This document shows, piece after piece, positions 24,324 through 32,841 of a DNA stretch of 64,000 bases. Source of the DNA: Paraplanobispora takensis. Its GTDB lineage: Bacteria > Actinomycetota > Actinomycetes > Streptosporangiales > Streptosporangiaceae. Within the stretch, counting starts at the first letter, position 1, and each line of letters begins with the position of its first letter. Where the stretch lies: NCBI RefSeq assembly GCF_016863195.1, contig NZ_BOOK01000050.1, forward strand, positions 25,661 to 89,660, in the 5' to 3' direction. The position numbers and the translations under genes are program-made. The notes under the pieces were generated by a model that saw nothing but the letters and a program-made list of their open reading frames with translations, was not told where the DNA came from and did no database searches.

Positions 24324-25780
24324 ACGCGCCGGGCAGGGCGGTGGCGGCGGCGCTCGCCGCGTCCGCGGCGGTGAGCCTGCCGTGGTGGCTGCCCGGCAGG
24401 ATCGTGGCGCTGCGCATGCGCCTGTTCGCCCGCGTCAACGGGGACGAGGGCATCCCCGTCCCCGGTGACCTGGTGGGCGTCGAGCGTTTCACCGAGGTCT
24501 ACTCCCACCCGGCGGCCGGGGGCAGGAGCCGGGGGGCCGCGCTGTCGGACCTGTTCTGGTACTGGCTCTCACCCGGCGCCGAGGTGCACCAGGAGCACCT
24601 GGAGGCGGGCGGGCGCTACGACGAGGTCGCCCGCGCCACGCGCGGTTTCCTGGCCGTGCCGCGGGCGGAGGCCGAGGAGCTCGCCCGCCGCTGCGTGGCC
24701 CGGGCCCTGCCGGAAGTGCGGGGGCCGGACGGGCGGGGGCCGGAGGCACGGGGGACGGTCCGGTTGCGCGATCTGATGATGCCGGTCTGGGCGGAGTTCG
24801 CCTACGAGCTCGTCTTCGGCGAACGCTGCCCGCGGGCGGCGCGCGACCTGATCACCGCCGGTGCCGGCGACGTCGTCACCGCCCTGAAGTGCTGCGGGCT
24901 GCGGCACATGGACCGGCGCGACCGGCTGACCCGCTATCTCCTCGGCCGCCTGCCCGAGGTGCGGCGCCCCCTGCCGGCCGGGCTGACGGACCGGGAACGG
25001 GCGCTGTACCTGCAGGGCGTCTTCTTCACCACCGCGGTCGTCCAGCTGTCGGAGGCCGTGGCGCACCTGCTGATGGTCCTGGCGCAGCACCCGGACTCGC
25101 AGGCCAGGGTGCACGCGGGCGACGCACGCCACCTCGACCTGGTGATGGCGGAGACGCTGCGGCTCTATCCGCTCTTCGGCGTCGCCCACCGCATCACCAC
25201 CGGCGCCATCCCGCTCGACGGGCGCACGACGATCCCGGCCGGCTCGGTGCTGTGCTTCGACTACCCCGCCTTCCACCGCTCGGGCCCGGCCGATCCCGGC
25301 CGATTCGACCCTGGCCGATTCGACCCCGATCGTTCCGGCCCCGATCGTTCCGGCCCCGATCGTTCCGGCCCCGGCCGGTCCGCGGCCGGGGAGCCCAACC
25401 ACATCCCGTTCGGCGTGGCCGCCAACCGCCCCTGCCCGGCCTGGCGGCTGGCGCCGATCGTCATGCGCGTCGCGGCCCTGGAGGTCCTGCGCAGGTACGC
25501 CCTCGCCTCCACCGCCTCCCACACCCGGTCCCTGCCCAACCGCGGGCCGTGCCTGCTGACCCCCCGGGGCGCCGCCGTACGGCCCGGCCGCCGCGCGGTA
25601 CTGCTGCTGTCCATGCGGGTCCGCGACCGCTGGGAGGACCTCTGGCGCAGCCTCCTGCAACTCGTCCTCGGCACCTACATGGTCTGGGACGCGCGCCGCC
25701 AGCGGCTGTGCGAGCGCCACTTCGCGGGCGCCGCACCCCCGGGCCGAACCTCTGACGGAGACAAGCCATGCCCGCTCTGA
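24320..25780 (+). CDS. Cytochrome P450 with atypical heme loop and I-helix
   Basis: 486 residues from GTG 24320 (four-base GTGA overlap with the oxidase; GTG 24308 is an alternative). The ExxR motif is Glu278-Arg281 (ETLR) and the heme ligand is Cys372 in PFGVAANRPCPAW. That loop is one residue longer than FGxGxRxC and lacks its second Gly and the Gly after Cys. By alignment from HPD, the I-helix acid-alcohol pair is replaced by Val/Gln (FFTTAVVQLSE, 235-245). Between the ExxR region and the heme loop sits a 5-residue repeat (PGRFD/PDRSG) encoded by 15-bp DNA repeats. The N-terminus has a hydrophobic stretch (AAALAASAAVSLPWWL) that may touch membrane. Monooxygenase chemistry is likely but not assured. 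It overlaps the antiporter gene by 13 bases. Confidence 0.85.
   Translation: MNAPGRAVAAALAASAAVSLPWWLPGRIVALRMRLFARVNGDEGIPVPGDLVGVERFTEVYSHPAAGGRSRGAALSDLFWYWLSPGAEVHQEHLEAGGRYDEVARATRGFLAVPRAEAEELARRCVARALPEVRGPDGRGPEARGTVRLRDLMMPVWAEFAYELVFGERCPRAARDLITAGAGDVVTALKCCGLRHMDRRDRLTRYLLGRLPEVRRPLPAGLTDRERALYLQGVFFTTAVVQLSEAVAHLLMVLAQHPDSQARVHAGDARHLDLVMAETLRLYPLFGVAHRITTGAIPLDGRTTIPAGSVLCFDYPAFHRSGPADPGRFDPGRFDPDRSGPDRSGPDRSGPGRSAAGEPNHIPFGVAANRPCPAWRLAPIVMRVAALEVLRRYALASTASHTRSLPNRGPCLLTPRGAAVRPGRRAVLLLSMRVRDRWEDLWRSLLQLVLGTYMVWDARRQRLCERHFAGAAPPGRTSDGDKPCPL
25295..25384 (+). repeat. 15-bp tandem repeat inside the P450 gene
   Basis: Six in-frame 15-bp units start at 25295, 25310, 25325, 25340, 25355 and 25370. 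The first two read CC[C/T]GGCCGATTCGAC, the next three are identical CCCGATCGTTCCGGC, and the last is diverged. The identity of the middle units points to recent slippage expansion of a normal DPDRFDP turn. Confidence 0.9.
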
Positions 25781-27105
25781 CCGGGGCCGCAGCCGCCGAC
25801 CCCGACCTCGAACTGATCCTCAAGGTGCTGCCCGCCCTGGTCGTCATCCTGCTGACCTCGGCGGTGTGCGGCCGCCTGGCGCTCACGGTGATGCAGCCGC
25901 GCGTCCTCGGCGAGATGATCGCCGGCGTCCTGCTCGGCCCGACGCTGTTCGGATGGCTGTTCCCCGAGGTCCAGGCCGCCCTGTTCCCACCGGAGATCAA
26001 ACCGATCCTGTACGTGCTGAGCACCATCGGGCTGACGCTGTACATGTTCCTGGTGGGCGCCGGGATCGATCACGGCGCGAGCCCGCCGGGCGAGGTCCGC
26101 CGGGCCGTGGCGCTGGCGGGCTCGGGGATCCTCCCCTCCATGCTGCTGGGCTGCGGCGCCGGGTTCCTGCTGTACGGCACGCTCTCCCGCCCCGACGTCA
26201 GCCCGCTGGAGTTCGCCCTGTTCGTCGGCGGCGCACTGTCGCTGACGGCGTTCCCGATGCTGGCCAGGATCCTGTACGAGCGAGGGCTGGAGAACTCCCC
26301 GATCGGCCGGCTCACCCTGCTGGCGGCCTCCGTCGACGACGCCCTCGCCTGGTGCCTGCTGGCCGTGCTGTCGGCGATGCACCTGGGATCGGGGGCGCAC
26401 GGCGCGCTGCCCACCATCGCCCTGACGGCGGTGTTCGCTGTGGTGATGCTGAAGATCGTCGCCCCGATGCTGCGCCCGCTGGGCAGGAGCGTCGCGCTGA
26501 CCGGGCGGATCGGCCCGACCGGCATGTACGTCGTCGTCCTGGTGCCGCTCACGGCGGGCTGGCTCACCGACTGGATCGGCGTGTACGCGGTCTTCGGCGG
26601 GTTCTTCGCCGGGCTGGCGATGCCGCGCGACCCGGCCTTCCGCCGGGCGCTGCACGGCCGGATGATGGACCTCGTCTCGACCCTGCTGCTGCCGGTCTTC
26701 TTCACCTTCTCCGGGCTGAACACCCGGCTCGGCGGCATCACCGGCGGCGCCATGCTCCTGGCGTTCGCGACGGTCCTGGGCGCGGGCTTCTGCGGCAAGT
26801 ACTTCGGCTGCTCGCTGACGATGAGGGCCATGGGGTTCGGCTGGCGCGAGTCCTACGCGGTGGGCGCGCTCATGAACGCGCGGGGGCTGATGATCCTCAT
26901 CTTCATCAACATCGGCCTGGCGCAGGGCATGATCACCTCCGAGCTCTTCGCCATGCTCGTGCTGGTGGCCGTCATCACCACCGGCGGGGCGCTGCCGCTG
27001 TACAAGCTGGCGCTGCCGGAGCGCCACGAGCGCGCCCGGCGCGCGGCGCCCGGGGCCCCCGACCGTGAGCCGGTCCCCTCCGGCCCGCCGCGGCCGTCCG
27101 GTTGA
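25768..27105 (+). CDS. Cation:proton antiporter (CPA2 family)
   Basis: 445 residues from ATG 25768 with GGAG upstream. About 12 transmembrane helices are readable. The family signatures are 'RVLGEMIAGVLLGPTLFGW' near the start, 'YMFLVGAGID', 'SVDDALAWCLLAVLSAM' (paired Asp of the ion site) and 'FFTFSGLNTRLG'. It would exchange Na+ or K+ for H+. CPA2-type genes are found in several antibiotic clusters, where the role is pH/ion protection or export; here it is the last gene of the oxidative set and overlaps the P450 gene. The C-terminal 35 residues are Arg/Pro-rich and cytoplasmic. Confidence 0.9.
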   Translation: MPALTGAAAADPDLELILKVLPALVVILLTSAVCGRLALTVMQPRVLGEMIAGVLLGPTLFGWLFPEVQAALFPPEIKPILYVLSTIGLTLYMFLVGAGIDHGASPPGEVRRAVALAGSGILPSMLLGCGAGFLLYGTLSRPDVSPLEFALFVGGALSLTAFPMLARILYERGLENSPIGRLTLLAASVDDALAWCLLAVLSAMHLGSGAHGALPTIALTAVFAVVMLKIVAPMLRPLGRSVALTGRIGPTGMYVVVLVPLTAGWLTDWIGVYAVFGGFFAGLAMPRDPAFRRALHGRMMDLVSTLLLPVFFTFSGLNTRLGGITGGAMLLAFATVLGAGFCGKYFGCSLTMRAMGFGWRESYAVGALMNARGLMILIFINIGLAQGMITSELFAMLVLVAVITTGGALPLYKLALPERHERARRAAPGAPDREPVPSGPPRPSG

Positions 27106-27200
27106 GCCCCCGCCGTCGTCCGCCCGGCCCCGGCGCGCCCTGCGGCCGTCCGCCCCGCCGGACCCTGGTAATTCGGCGGTGGGGATGCAACGGTTGGTGG

Positions 27201-27890
27201 GTGGCTGGGACATCGGGCACAGCCGGCCCGCACTCCCGTCGGCTGCTGCTGATCGAAGACGACCGCGAGCTCGGGCGGATGCTGGTCGAGGTGTTCACCG
27301 AGCAGGGATACACCGTCGACCTGGCGCTGGAGGGGCAGCGCGGCCTGCACCTGGGACTGAGCCGCACCTACGACGCGATGATCGTCGACCGCGGACTGCC
27401 CGCGGTCGACGGGATCGACCTGCTGCTGCGGCTGCGGCGGCGGGCCGTCACCACGCCGGTGCTCGTGCTCACCGCCTTCGGCAGCCTCGCCGACCGGGTC
27501 GCCGGGCTCGACGCGGGCGCCGAGGACTATCTGGTCAAGCCGTTCGAGCTCGACGAGCTGCTGGCCAGGGTGCGGGCGCTGCACCGCAGGCACCTGGACC
27601 AGGCGGGGCTGCTGCCGCTCGGAACGGGATGGCTGGATCCCGAGGCCCACCTGGTACGGCTGCCGGCCGGCGGGCAGGTGGCGCTGTCCGGCCGGGAGTG
27701 CCGGCTGCTGCGCGAGCTCGCGGCCCGTCCGCGGCAGGTTCACACGCGAAGTTCACTGCGACAGCGGGTCTTCGACGGTGCCGACACGGAGTCCGTCGTG
27801 GACACCTACGTCTACTACCTGCGGAGCAAGCTGGGGGCGGGCGTCGTATGCACGGTACGAGGCGTGGGATACCGGCTGGGCGAGCTGTAG
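27201..27890 (+). CDS. OmpR-type response regulator
   Basis: 229 residues from GTG 27201; a TTG at 27102 that overlaps the antiporter stop is an alternative start and would add 33 unconserved residues. Receiver domain with acidic pair (LLIEDDREL), phospho-acceptor Asp63 (MIVDRGLP) and Lys113 (LVKPFELDE). A winged-helix DNA-binding domain follows (LSGRECRLLRELA...SVVDTYVYYLRSKLG...VRGVGYRLGE). It partners with the histidine kinase immediately downstream and may control the oxidative operon in front of it, an inference from position only. Confidence 0.9.
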   Translation: MAGTSGTAGPHSRRLLLIEDDRELGRMLVEVFTEQGYTVDLALEGQRGLHLGLSRTYDAMIVDRGLPAVDGIDLLLRLRRRAVTTPVLVLTAFGSLADRVAGLDAGAEDYLVKPFELDELLARVRALHRRHLDQAGLLPLGTGWLDPEAHLVRLPAGGQVALSGRECRLLRELAARPRQVHTRSSLRQRVFDGADTESVVDTYVYYLRSKLGAGVVCTVRGVGYRLGEL

Positions 27891-28945
27891 GGGGACCTCC
27901 CGCCAGGGGGCGTCCGCCCGATCCCGAGCGGCGGCTGCTGATCCGCGCCCGCCGCCGGATCACCCTCCAGGTGGCGGGCGCGTTCTCCGTGCTGCTCGCC
28001 CTCGTCGCGACGACGGTGTACTGCGTCACCGTCAACGGCCAGGAGGCCTCCGCGCGGCGCGGGCCCGCCGCCGTGACGGAGCGCTACCAGGCCGCGGCGG
28101 CCGAGCGCTACCAGGGCGCCGAGCGGGACCGGCTGCTGCGCACGCTCATCGCCGCCGAGGCCGCCGGGCTGCTGGCCGCGCTGCTGATCGGCCAGGGTCT
28201 CTCCCGCAGGGCGATCGCCCCGCTGGGCGAGGCCCTGACCCGCCAGCGCCGCTTCACCGCCGACGTCAGCCACGAGCTGCGCACGCCGCTGACCCGCCTG
28301 CACACCCGGGCCCAGCTCGTCGCCTGCCGGCTGCGGCGCGGCACCGACCCGGCCCTGGTCATGGACGACGTGGACCAGCTGGTCTCCGGCACCCGGCAGC
28401 TGGGCGAGGTGGTGGAGGACCTGCTGCTGGCGGCCCAGCTCAAACAGGCGCGCGGGTCGTTCGGCCCCGTCGACCTCGCCGCGCTGGCCGAGGAGCTGGC
28501 CGCGGCCGAGGCGGCCCGCGCCCGGGAGCGCGAGGTGACGATCGAGGTGCGCCGCCAGGACGCCGGCGACCACATCGTGCGCGGGGCGCAGCCGGCGCTG
28601 CGCCGGGTGATCTCGGCGCTCCTCGACAACGCCCTCGGCCACACCGGCGCGGGCGGCCACGTCTGGATGACCCTCTCCGGCGACCCGCGCACGGTCCAGC
28701 TCACCGTCAGGGACGACGGCGTGGGCCTCGACCCCCGCGACGCCGAACGCCTGTTCACCCGGTTCGTCGGCGGGGGCAACGGCGACCGGCGGGGTTTCGG
28801 CCTCGGTCTCGCCCTGGCCCGCGAGGTGGTGGACGGCCACCGCGGCACGATCACCGCCGACGGCCGGCCGGGGGCGGGGGCGGTGTTCACCGTCCGCCTC
28901 CCCGCGGCCGGCGGCGGCGGGGACGGGCGGCCGCCGGCCGGCTGA
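27848..28945 (+). CDS. Membrane sensor histidine kinase
   Basis: 365 residues. No ATG or GTG occurs in frame after the regulator's stop, so ATG 27848, overlapping the regulator by 43 bases, is the best start. One transmembrane helix (about 36-60, ITLQVAGAFSVLLALVATTVY) and a second (about 97-118) enclose a very short extracytoplasmic loop of about 35 residues with two Tyr-Gln repeats (ERYQAAAAERYQGAER). His142 lies in FTADVSHELRTPLTRL. The ATPase part has NALGHTG, DDGVGLDP and GFGLGLALAREV. The small sensor loop suggests it senses membrane state or a partner rather than a large ligand. Confidence 0.87.
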   Translation: MHGTRRGIPAGRAVGGPPARGRPPDPERRLLIRARRRITLQVAGAFSVLLALVATTVYCVTVNGQEASARRGPAAVTERYQAAAAERYQGAERDRLLRTLIAAEAAGLLAALLIGQGLSRRAIAPLGEALTRQRRFTADVSHELRTPLTRLHTRAQLVACRLRRGTDPALVMDDVDQLVSGTRQLGEVVEDLLLAAQLKQARGSFGPVDLAALAEELAAAEAARAREREVTIEVRRQDAGDHIVRGAQPALRRVISALLDNALGHTGAGGHVWMTLSGDPRTVQLTVRDDGVGLDPRDAERLFTRFVGGGNGDRRGFGLGLALAREVVDGHRGTITADGRPGAGAVFTVRLPAAGGGGDGRPPAG

Positions 28946-28947
28946 GG

Positions 28948-29373
28948 TCAGCGCGCCGTACCGTGCCGGCCGGCGAGCGCGTGTCCCGTGGTGACGTCGA
29001 CGTGGGAGGGCACGGTCTCGTGGCGGTCGCCCACGCTCAGGGTGCCGGTCGGCTCGAACATCAGTATCGAGGCCCCGCCGGAGGAGGACGGCCGGTGCTC
29101 GACACCCCGCGGGACGACGAACACCGCCCCTCTGGGAAGGGTGACGGTCCGCTCCGCCGCGGAGGCGCCGTCGCCCTCGCGCAGGCTGATGTCCAGTTCG
29201 CCGTCCAGCACCAGGAAGAACTCGTCGGTGTCGTCATGGGCGTGCCAGACGTGCTCGCCCTCGACCTTGGCGATCCGGACGTCGTAGTCGTTCACCCGCG
29301 TGACGATCCGCGGACTCCACAGGTCGGTGAAGGTGGCCAGTGCAGCCTGCAGTTCGATCGGTTCGTTGCTCAC
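28948..29373 (-). CDS. Cupin-domain protein
   Basis: 141 residues from ATG 29373. It has the single cupin barrel with motif 1 around 'EHVWHAHDDTDEFFLVLDGEL' (His, His and Glu metal ligands) and motif 2 around 'LPRGAVFVVPRGVEHRPSS'. Such small cupins bind Fe, Mn or Zn and act as isomerases, dioxygenases or sensors; the reaction is not clear. It is divergent from the GlxA-type regulator, which may control it. It ends two bases from the convergent kinase gene. Confidence 0.88.
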   Translation of the reverse strand: MSNEPIELQAALATFTDLWSPRIVTRVNDYDVRIAKVEGEHVWHAHDDTDEFFLVLDGELDISLREGDGASAAERTVTLPRGAVFVVPRGVEHRPSSSGGASILMFEPTGTLSVGDRHETVPSHVDVTTGHALAGRHGTAR

Positions 29374-29425
29374 CCGGTCACCATGCCCGCTGGCCGGACG
29401 GAACGGCGAGTGCTAGGAATCGCAT

Positions 29426-30391
29426 ATGTCGCAAGGATCCTCGCACCGGATCGTGATGATCGTCGGCTCCGGCTCGAACCCGTTCGAGCTGGGGGTGGCC
29501 ACCGAGCTGTTCGGCCTGCGCCGTCCCGAACTGGACCGGCCGTGGTACGACTTCGGCCTGTGCGCCGCGGGCGGCGAGGTGGTCATGCACGCCGGGTTCT
29601 TCACCATGTCGGGCGTCGCCGGGCTGGAGGCGGTCGAGCGCGCGGACACGGTGATCGTGCCCAACCGGCCCGACCCGGAGGTCTCGCCGGACCCGGCGGT
29701 CCTGGACGCCGTCCGGCGCGCCGCCGGGCGCGGCGCCCGGCTGGTCAGCTTCTGCACCGGCGCCTTCGCCCTGGCGGCCGCGGGCGTGCTCGACGGCCGC
29801 CGGGCCACCACGCACTGGCGCTGGGCCGAGCTGTTCCGCTCCCGCTTCCCCGCCGTACGGCTTGAGCCGGACGTGTTGTTCGTGGACGACGGCGACGTGC
29901 TGACCTCCGCCGGCAGCGCCTCCGCGCTCGACCTGGGTCTGCACCTGATCCGCCGCGACCACGGCGCCGAGGTCGCCAACGCGGTGAGCCGGAGGCTGGT
30001 GTTCGCCGTCCACCGCGACGGCGGGCAGCGCCAGTTCGTCGAACGCCCGGTGGCCGGTGCGCCGGACGTCTCACTGGCGCCCCTCCTGCGCTGGGCACAG
30101 GAGAACCTGGACCGCCCGCTGACTGTCGCCGACCTGGCGGCCCGGGCCGCCGTCAGCCCGGCGACCCTGCACCGGCGCTTCCAGGCCGAGCTCGGCACCA
30201 CCCCGCTGGCCTGGCTCACCGCCGAACGCGTCTGCCTGGCCTGCAGGCTCATCGAGCGCGGGGAGACCAGGCTGGAGGCGGTGGCCAGGGCCAGCGGCCT
30301 GGGCAGCGCCGCCAACCTGCGCGCGCAGATGCGGCGGCAGACCGGCCTCAGCCCTTCGGCCTACCGGGCCCGGTTCGCGCGGGTCGGCTGA
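29426..30391 (+). CDS. GlxA-family transcriptional regulator (DJ-1/PfpI plus AraC)
   Basis: 321 residues from ATG 29426. Residues about 8-170 form a class I glutamine amidotransferase-like (DJ-1/PfpI) domain with the nucleophile-elbow Cys in SFCTGAFALAAAG. Residues about 220-318 are a two-helix-turn-helix AraC domain (LTVADLAARAAVSPATLHRRFQ; TRLEAVARASGLGSAANLRAQ). The N-terminal part probably binds a small effector. Divergence from the cupin gene with a 52-base gap suggests it regulates that gene and itself. Confidence 0.9.
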   Translation: MSQGSSHRIVMIVGSGSNPFELGVATELFGLRRPELDRPWYDFGLCAAGGEVVMHAGFFTMSGVAGLEAVERADTVIVPNRPDPEVSPDPAVLDAVRRAAGRGARLVSFCTGAFALAAAGVLDGRRATTHWRWAELFRSRFPAVRLEPDVLFVDDGDVLTSAGSASALDLGLHLIRRDHGAEVANAVSRRLVFAVHRDGGQRQFVERPVAGAPDVSLAPLLRWAQENLDRPLTVADLAARAAVSPATLHRRFQAELGTTPLAWLTAERVCLACRLIERGETRLEAVARASGLGSAANLRAQMRRQTGLSPSAYRARFARVG

Positions 30392-30529
30392 GCGTCATCA
30401 CACTCCGCAGGCATTCATATACTTCTCAATCAGTACGAAAAGCCATAAATCGTACATAAAGCCGCTTTACCCTTTTCGCTAGGCAGCGCCCCCGGGAACG
30501 CGGCTCCTCGCCCCACCACAAGGACAGCC

Positions 30530-31252
30530 ATGTATCCCCAGCCCGTAGCAACCATGCCGCATGCGCCCGTACGGCCGATCCGTCCCGTCGGCGGACTGGC
30601 GATCACCGTCATCACCCTCCTGGGCTTCACCGCGCTCGCCGACCTGTTCGCCCTGGCCGCCGCCTTCGAACGAATCCCCGTCCTGTCCGCCCTCATGGAG
30701 GATCCCTACTCGGTGGAGACGGCCAAGGCGGAGGCCAGTGACATTCTCAATGCGTTGAGCTCACTGGCACAGATGGCGACCTACCTCATCACCGCGGTCG
30801 TCTTCGTGATCTGGCTGTTCCGGGCCCGCTCCAACGCCGAGGCCATGATGGACGTCCCGCACCGCCGCCACGCCGCCTGGATCGTCTTCGGCTGGGCCAT
30901 GCCGATCGCCGGCTTCTGGTTCCCCCGCCAGATCGTCGACGACATCTGGACGACCTCCCGGCTGGGCGCCAGGGGCATCACCACCCTGTCGGGGCTCACC
31001 CTGAGCACCATCCGCCGCCCTGGGTTGGTACTGGCCTGGTGGCTGCTGTGGATCACCGGCGCGATCGTGCCCACCGCCGTCTACTTCTACCTCATGCTCG
31101 GCAAAGACCTGGAGTCCGATCTCCTGGCCGCCAAGAGCGAGGCCCTCTTCGCCGCACCGACCCTGGCCTGCGCCGTCCTGGCCGCGGTGATCGTCTGGAA
31201 GATCACCGACTTCCAGGAACGCCGCCGCCAGGCAGGCCCTCTGTTCCACTGA
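30530..31252 (+). CDS. DUF4328 membrane protein
   Basis: 240 residues from ATG 30530 (AAGGACAGCC upstream). About five transmembrane helices: 24-46, 82-104, 115-135 (WIVFGWAMPIAGFWFPRQIVDDIW, the DUF4328 hallmark), 163-190 and 205-228. The spacing of Trp and Arg in 'VVFVIWLFRARSNAEAM' also fits this actinobacterial family of unknown function. The 138-base region before it is unusually AT-rich (around 30415-30475) and probably contains its promoter. Confidence 0.85.
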   Translation: MYPQPVATMPHAPVRPIRPVGGLAITVITLLGFTALADLFALAAAFERIPVLSALMEDPYSVETAKAEASDILNALSSLAQMATYLITAVVFVIWLFRARSNAEAMMDVPHRRHAAWIVFGWAMPIAGFWFPRQIVDDIWTTSRLGARGITTLSGLTLSTIRRPGLVLAWWLLWITGAIVPTAVYFYLMLGKDLESDLLAAKSEALFAAPTLACAVLAAVIVWKITDFQERRRQAGPLFH

Positions 31253-31289
31253 TGAGAAAGAGGCGTCCGGCATCGGCCGCTTTCCAAAA

Positions 31290-31321
31290 CTGTTTGGAGT
31301 GTTATATTCAAAACCAAACAG
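31290..31321. promoter_or_regulatory. Inverted-repeat operator overlapping a promoter, membrane/GntR module 1
   Basis: CTGTTTGG (31290-31297) and CCAAACAG (31314-31321) are exact 8-bp arms. The 16-base spacer contains TATATT (31303-31308), a good -10 element. The right arm abuts the GGAGG (31323-31327) of the membrane-protein gene. A repressor bound here would block transcription. The GntR-type protein encoded at 32291 is the obvious candidate. Confidence 0.65.
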
Positions 31322-31334
31322 TGGAGGTCGGGCC

Positions 31335-32297
31335 ATGGTCACTCTCACGTCTCCCCGCTCCCTCGACCCCGCCGCGCCGGGGCGGCGGCGCCGGCTGGTC
31401 CTGACGGCCGCCGGCCCGGTGTTCCTCCTGCTCATCCCCCTGGCCCTGTTCGGCCTGTACGGCGAGCACCTTCCGGACCGCCGCCCCGGGCAGGGCTGGT
31501 CCGCCGGACACGCCGTCGTCGTGATGGTCTACTTCGAGGCGATACTGCTCATCACCTTCCTGCGCTACCGGCATCTGCCCCGGGTCCAGCGGGTCCTGGT
31601 CGCCCTCGCCTTCTTCCTCGGCCTGTCGGTGCCGGTGACGGAGACGTTGTCGATGCTCGCGGCGGCCTCGGGCGCGACCGCCCGGCCCGGCTGGCACCTG
31701 GTGGTGGAGATCGCCGTCAGTGTGGGAGCGCCCGCGCTGGGCTGGGCGCTGGCGGGCCCGCTGCCGCCGTCGCCGGAGGCCACCGCCGCACCGCCGCCAC
31801 ACGTCCCCGCCATGGCGCTGGGCCCCCGGCAGCGCGCCGTGTTCACCGCCTCGGCCTGGTCGGTGCGCAGGCTGGCGGCGGCCGCGGCGCCGGCCGCGCT
31901 CACCGCGTACGCCGCCTCCGGAGACCCCCGCTCGTGGCAGGGCCCGGCGATGCTGGCGCTGTGGACGCTGTTCGAGGCCGCGCAGGCACGCACCCGCCTG
32001 CAGATCGACGGCTCGGGAGTCACCGTGCGCGTCCCCTGGCTGCCCGCCCTGCGGCGGACGGCGCCCTACGCGTCGATCCGGTCCGCCGAGGCCAGGGCAG
32101 AGGCCCCCGCCGGACGCTACAGACTGGACGACAGCCCGGCGGGCTGGGGCGTCGTCAGCGGGAGGGCGCCGGTGCTCGCTCTGGCCCTGGCCGACGGCCG
32201 CCGGTTCGTCTACTCCACGCGCGAGGCGGAGACCGCCGCCGCCCTGGTCAACGGATGGCTGCGCAGGCTACGACAGCCGGAGACGACACAGTGCTGA
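31335..32297 (+). CDS. Membrane protein co-transcribed with a GntR regulator
   Basis: 320 residues from ATG 31335, seven bases after GGAGG. At least five hydrophobic helices are seen (about 20-40, 54-75, 85-105, 120-140 and 175-215). A soluble C-terminal region (about 225-315) follows with 'ARTRLQIDGSGVTVRVPWLPALRRTAPYASI', which resembles the DUF1648/PH-like C-terminus of GntR-linked membrane proteins. It overlaps the GntR gene by 7 bases. Function unknown; in YtrA-type modules the partner is often a transporter or envelope-stress membrane protein. Confidence 0.72.
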   Translation: MVTLTSPRSLDPAAPGRRRRLVLTAAGPVFLLLIPLALFGLYGEHLPDRRPGQGWSAGHAVVVMVYFEAILLITFLRYRHLPRVQRVLVALAFFLGLSVPVTETLSMLAAASGATARPGWHLVVEIAVSVGAPALGWALAGPLPPSPEATAAPPPHVPAMALGPRQRAVFTASAWSVRRLAAAAAPAALTAYAASGDPRSWQGPAMLALWTLFEAAQARTRLQIDGSGVTVRVPWLPALRRTAPYASIRSAEARAEAPAGRYRLDDSPAGWGVVSGRAPVLALALADGRRFVYSTREAETAAALVNGWLRRLRQPETTQC

Positions 32298-32647
32298 TCA
32301 CGATCGACCCCTCCTCGGCCCGGCCGCTCGCCGACCAGGTGGCCGACTCCGTCCGCGCCGCGCTGGCGTGCGGCACGGCCGCCCCCGGCGACCGGCTCCC
32401 CTCCGCCCGCACCGTGGCCGCCGCCCTCGGCATCAACCTGCACACCGTCCTGCGCGGCTACCAGCAGCTCCGCGACGAGGGCCTGATAGAGCTGCGCCGC
32501 GGCCGCACCGCCGTCATCACCGGCGCGGCCGACCAGCTCCGTCTCCGGCTCTCCGCGGCGGCCGAGGAGTTCGTCAGGGCCGCCCGGCGGACCGGAGCCT
32601 CCGACGAGGAGGCACTGGCCGCGGTCCACCGGTCGCTTCGGCGATGA
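32291..32647 (+). CDS. YtrA-type GntR transcriptional regulator
   Basis: 118 residues from GTG 32291 with GGAGA upstream, overlapping the previous gene. The winged helix is complete (ARPLADQVADSVRAALACG; RLPSARTVAAALGINLHTVLRGYQQLRDEGLIELRRG). The C-terminal part is only about 45 residues of helix (EEFVRAARRTGASDEEALAAV), as in the short YtrA subfamily, which dimerises without a ligand-binding domain. It should autoregulate through the inverted repeat at 31290-31321. A similar regulator-membrane pair occurs at 49934-51111. Confidence 0.88.
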   Translation: MLITIDPSSARPLADQVADSVRAALACGTAAPGDRLPSARTVAAALGINLHTVLRGYQQLRDEGLIELRRGRTAVITGAADQLRLRLSAAAEEFVRAARRTGASDEEALAAVHRSLRR

Positions 32648-32841
32648 CGGGAGGATGCGGCTCTCCAGCGCGGCGGCGTCCTCAGCCGACAGATGCGGCA
32701 TGAACCGCGCCGGACAGCAGCAGGATCGCCTGCGGCGTCAGACCTCGCATGCGGCTTCGCGGGGAAGGGTGCCGGAATCCTGTTCGAGCCGACCTCCTTG
32801 ACTATGTAGATCACAAAGGTCGTCCGCACGACCCGAACCGG

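Noticed and set aside
32648..32841. Short leftward fragments MRGLTPQAILLLSG... and MPHLSAEDAAALESRILP in adjoining frames
   Set aside because: They look like pieces of one broken small gene, but are too short to assign and could be chance frames.
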